From assembly GCA_019828595.1 (NCBI GenBank), contig JAHQRK010000001.1, positions 4,960,001 to 5,024,000 of the forward strand: DNA of 64,000 bases. The letters run 5' to 3'. The position numbers and the translations under genes were made by a program. Of this stretch, positions 63,292-64,000 are shown piece after piece (the first letter of the stretch is position 1; each line of letters starts with the position of its first letter). The stretch comes from Aphanomyces cochlioides. Lineage: Eukaryota > Oomycota > Saprolegniomycetes > Saprolegniales > Verrucalvaceae. Below the pieces are notes generated by a model that was given only the letters and a program-made list of their open reading frames with translations, was not told the origin of the DNA and ran no database searches.

Positions 63292-64000
63292 CAAGTCAAG
63301 AAGTTATCAAGTGCCGCCGCGCTCAAAATGTCCAACGCCAACAGCTGTTCCGAGCTCCGTGAGACCAACACTCACGGAGTCACCATCATTCCAGGTATTG
63401 TATCACCTCACCCACTTTCGTCGTCCAATCAGGATGGCGGAAGTGGTGTGAGTAATGTCTCTACACCTAACCCTAGGGCCGAAGTGGAGGTCGAGTTCGA
63501 CCCCAACAGCGTCTCTGGAGACCAATCTGCGTCTCGCTCCACCAGCGCTTCACCTGGTGCTCCACTCGCCGGAGTTCCAGGGGGGTCAACCTCAGTGGGT
63601 CAGTGGTTGACCCCCAGACCACTGTCGTTAACTTGTCTAGCGAAGCCCTCACTCAGGAGGGCGAACCACTGGGGCCTTGTGCCTGTGGTGGCTGCTTCCC
63701 TGGACTCCAATTGGAGTCGATCCCCAGTGAAGGCGGCGAGAAAACGGGGTCCATGCCAGCCCTAGAGGCTACGAGGGCCCCCCCTATGGGCACACCCTGC
63801 GGTTCTGTCTACTTCCCCCCAGGGGCCTCTTCGGAGGGGCGGGGGCGGTATCCCGATTTGGGTTCTCGCCGGAGCAATGGTGTACCCCAGTCACCGTGCT
63901 GCGGGGATGGCATGGATTCCCCTTCTACCCCTGTCACTGGGGGTCTGGCCCCGGCCTTTCTCGTGACCAATGGGACTGAGCCAGCAGCCACCAACCGCGT
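63292..64000 (+). mobile_element. R12: LINE 5' part at window edge
   Basis: Begins at reference position ~26, so it is almost full length at the 5' side, lacking the first 25 nt including the 14-nt motif. It is inserted in R1 ORF2 in the same orientation and continues past the window. If it follows the family rule, its target duplication is CCAACGAGTTCTATC (15 bp ending at 63291). Confidence 0.9.
63328..64000 (+). pseudogene. ORF1 N-terminal part with frameshift (R12)
   Basis: ATG 63328 followed by ORF1, but the usual G7 run is G6 at 63580-63585, shifting the frame at about residue 87. The normal frame continues afterwards to the window end (about residue 225), including CACGGC. The alternative-frame product after the shift is not a family protein. 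Confidence 0.86.

Noticed and set aside
1..64000. Host genes, tRNA, rRNA, CRISPR or satellite arrays
   Set aside because: Every part of the window aligns to the LINE; no clover-leaf, rRNA or short tandem array was seen apart from the 23-bp duplication in R11.

Overview
The whole 64 kb is one eukaryotic non-LTR retrotransposon (LINE) family inserted into itself again and again. I find no host gene, rRNA, tRNA, CRISPR or prokaryotic feature. The only bases not assignable to a copy are 1-2 nt fillers at two 5' junctions (42233, 58087-58088). The organism cannot be fixed from this window. A two-ORF LINE with an apurinic-type endonuclease, an RT and a C-terminal CCHC finger, packed into self-nested clusters, recalls the pericentric Grem-LINE1 elements of Mucoromycota fungi and the Zepp clusters of Chlorella/Coccomyxa. 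I lean weakly towards an early-diverging fungus.

Reference copy (R9, 25976-33354, 7379 bp). It has a 61-nt leader starting ACTTCCGAATTTG, ORF1 (1012 aa), a 78-nt pyrimidine-rich spacer and ORF2 (1351 aa: endonuclease, RT, CX2CX7HX4C finger). The 145-146 nt 3' UTR has no poly(A) and ends ..CATTTAA. Leader, ORF1, spacer and ORF2 share one reading frame with a single TAA at the end of ORF1.

Layout (R1 outermost; + or - is strand). R1 61800-63291(+); R2 782-1781 and 58089-61799(+); R3 1782-7759 and 56671-58086(-); R4 7760-10820, 52117-53112 and 53318-56670(+); R5 10821-12237, 19622-21683 and 42234-44735(+); R6 12238-19621(-, full length); R7 21684-25975 and 39131-42232(-); R8 33355-39130(+); R9 25976-33354(+, full and intact); R10 44736-52116(+, full length); R11 53113-53316(+, 204-bp stub); R12 63292-end(+); R13 1-781(-). 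Nesting is R1>R2>R3>R4>R5>R7>R8>R9, eight levels deep. R6 and R10 also sit in R5, R11 in R4, R12 in R1, and R13 probably in R2. Seven insertions (R3, R4, R5, R6, R7, R8, R11) have both target-site duplications visible, each 14-16 bp.

How it works. ORF2 protein would nick DNA, prime reverse transcription on the nick and copy the RNA from its 3' end; ORF1 protein is presumably the RNA-binding partner. All nine visible 3' junctions fit a nick after 5'-(A/T)GG. The flanking CC this leaves completes a GGTTAA-N10-TTAACC inverted repeat at the element end in eight of nine cases. R9 has both ORFs open; R3, R7 and R10 have intact ORF2; R6 and R7 have intact ORF1. Copies look nearly identical, so the cluster is young or homogenised. 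Same-orientation insertions (R9 in R8, R10 in R5) appear to have collapsed by recombination into chimeric units.
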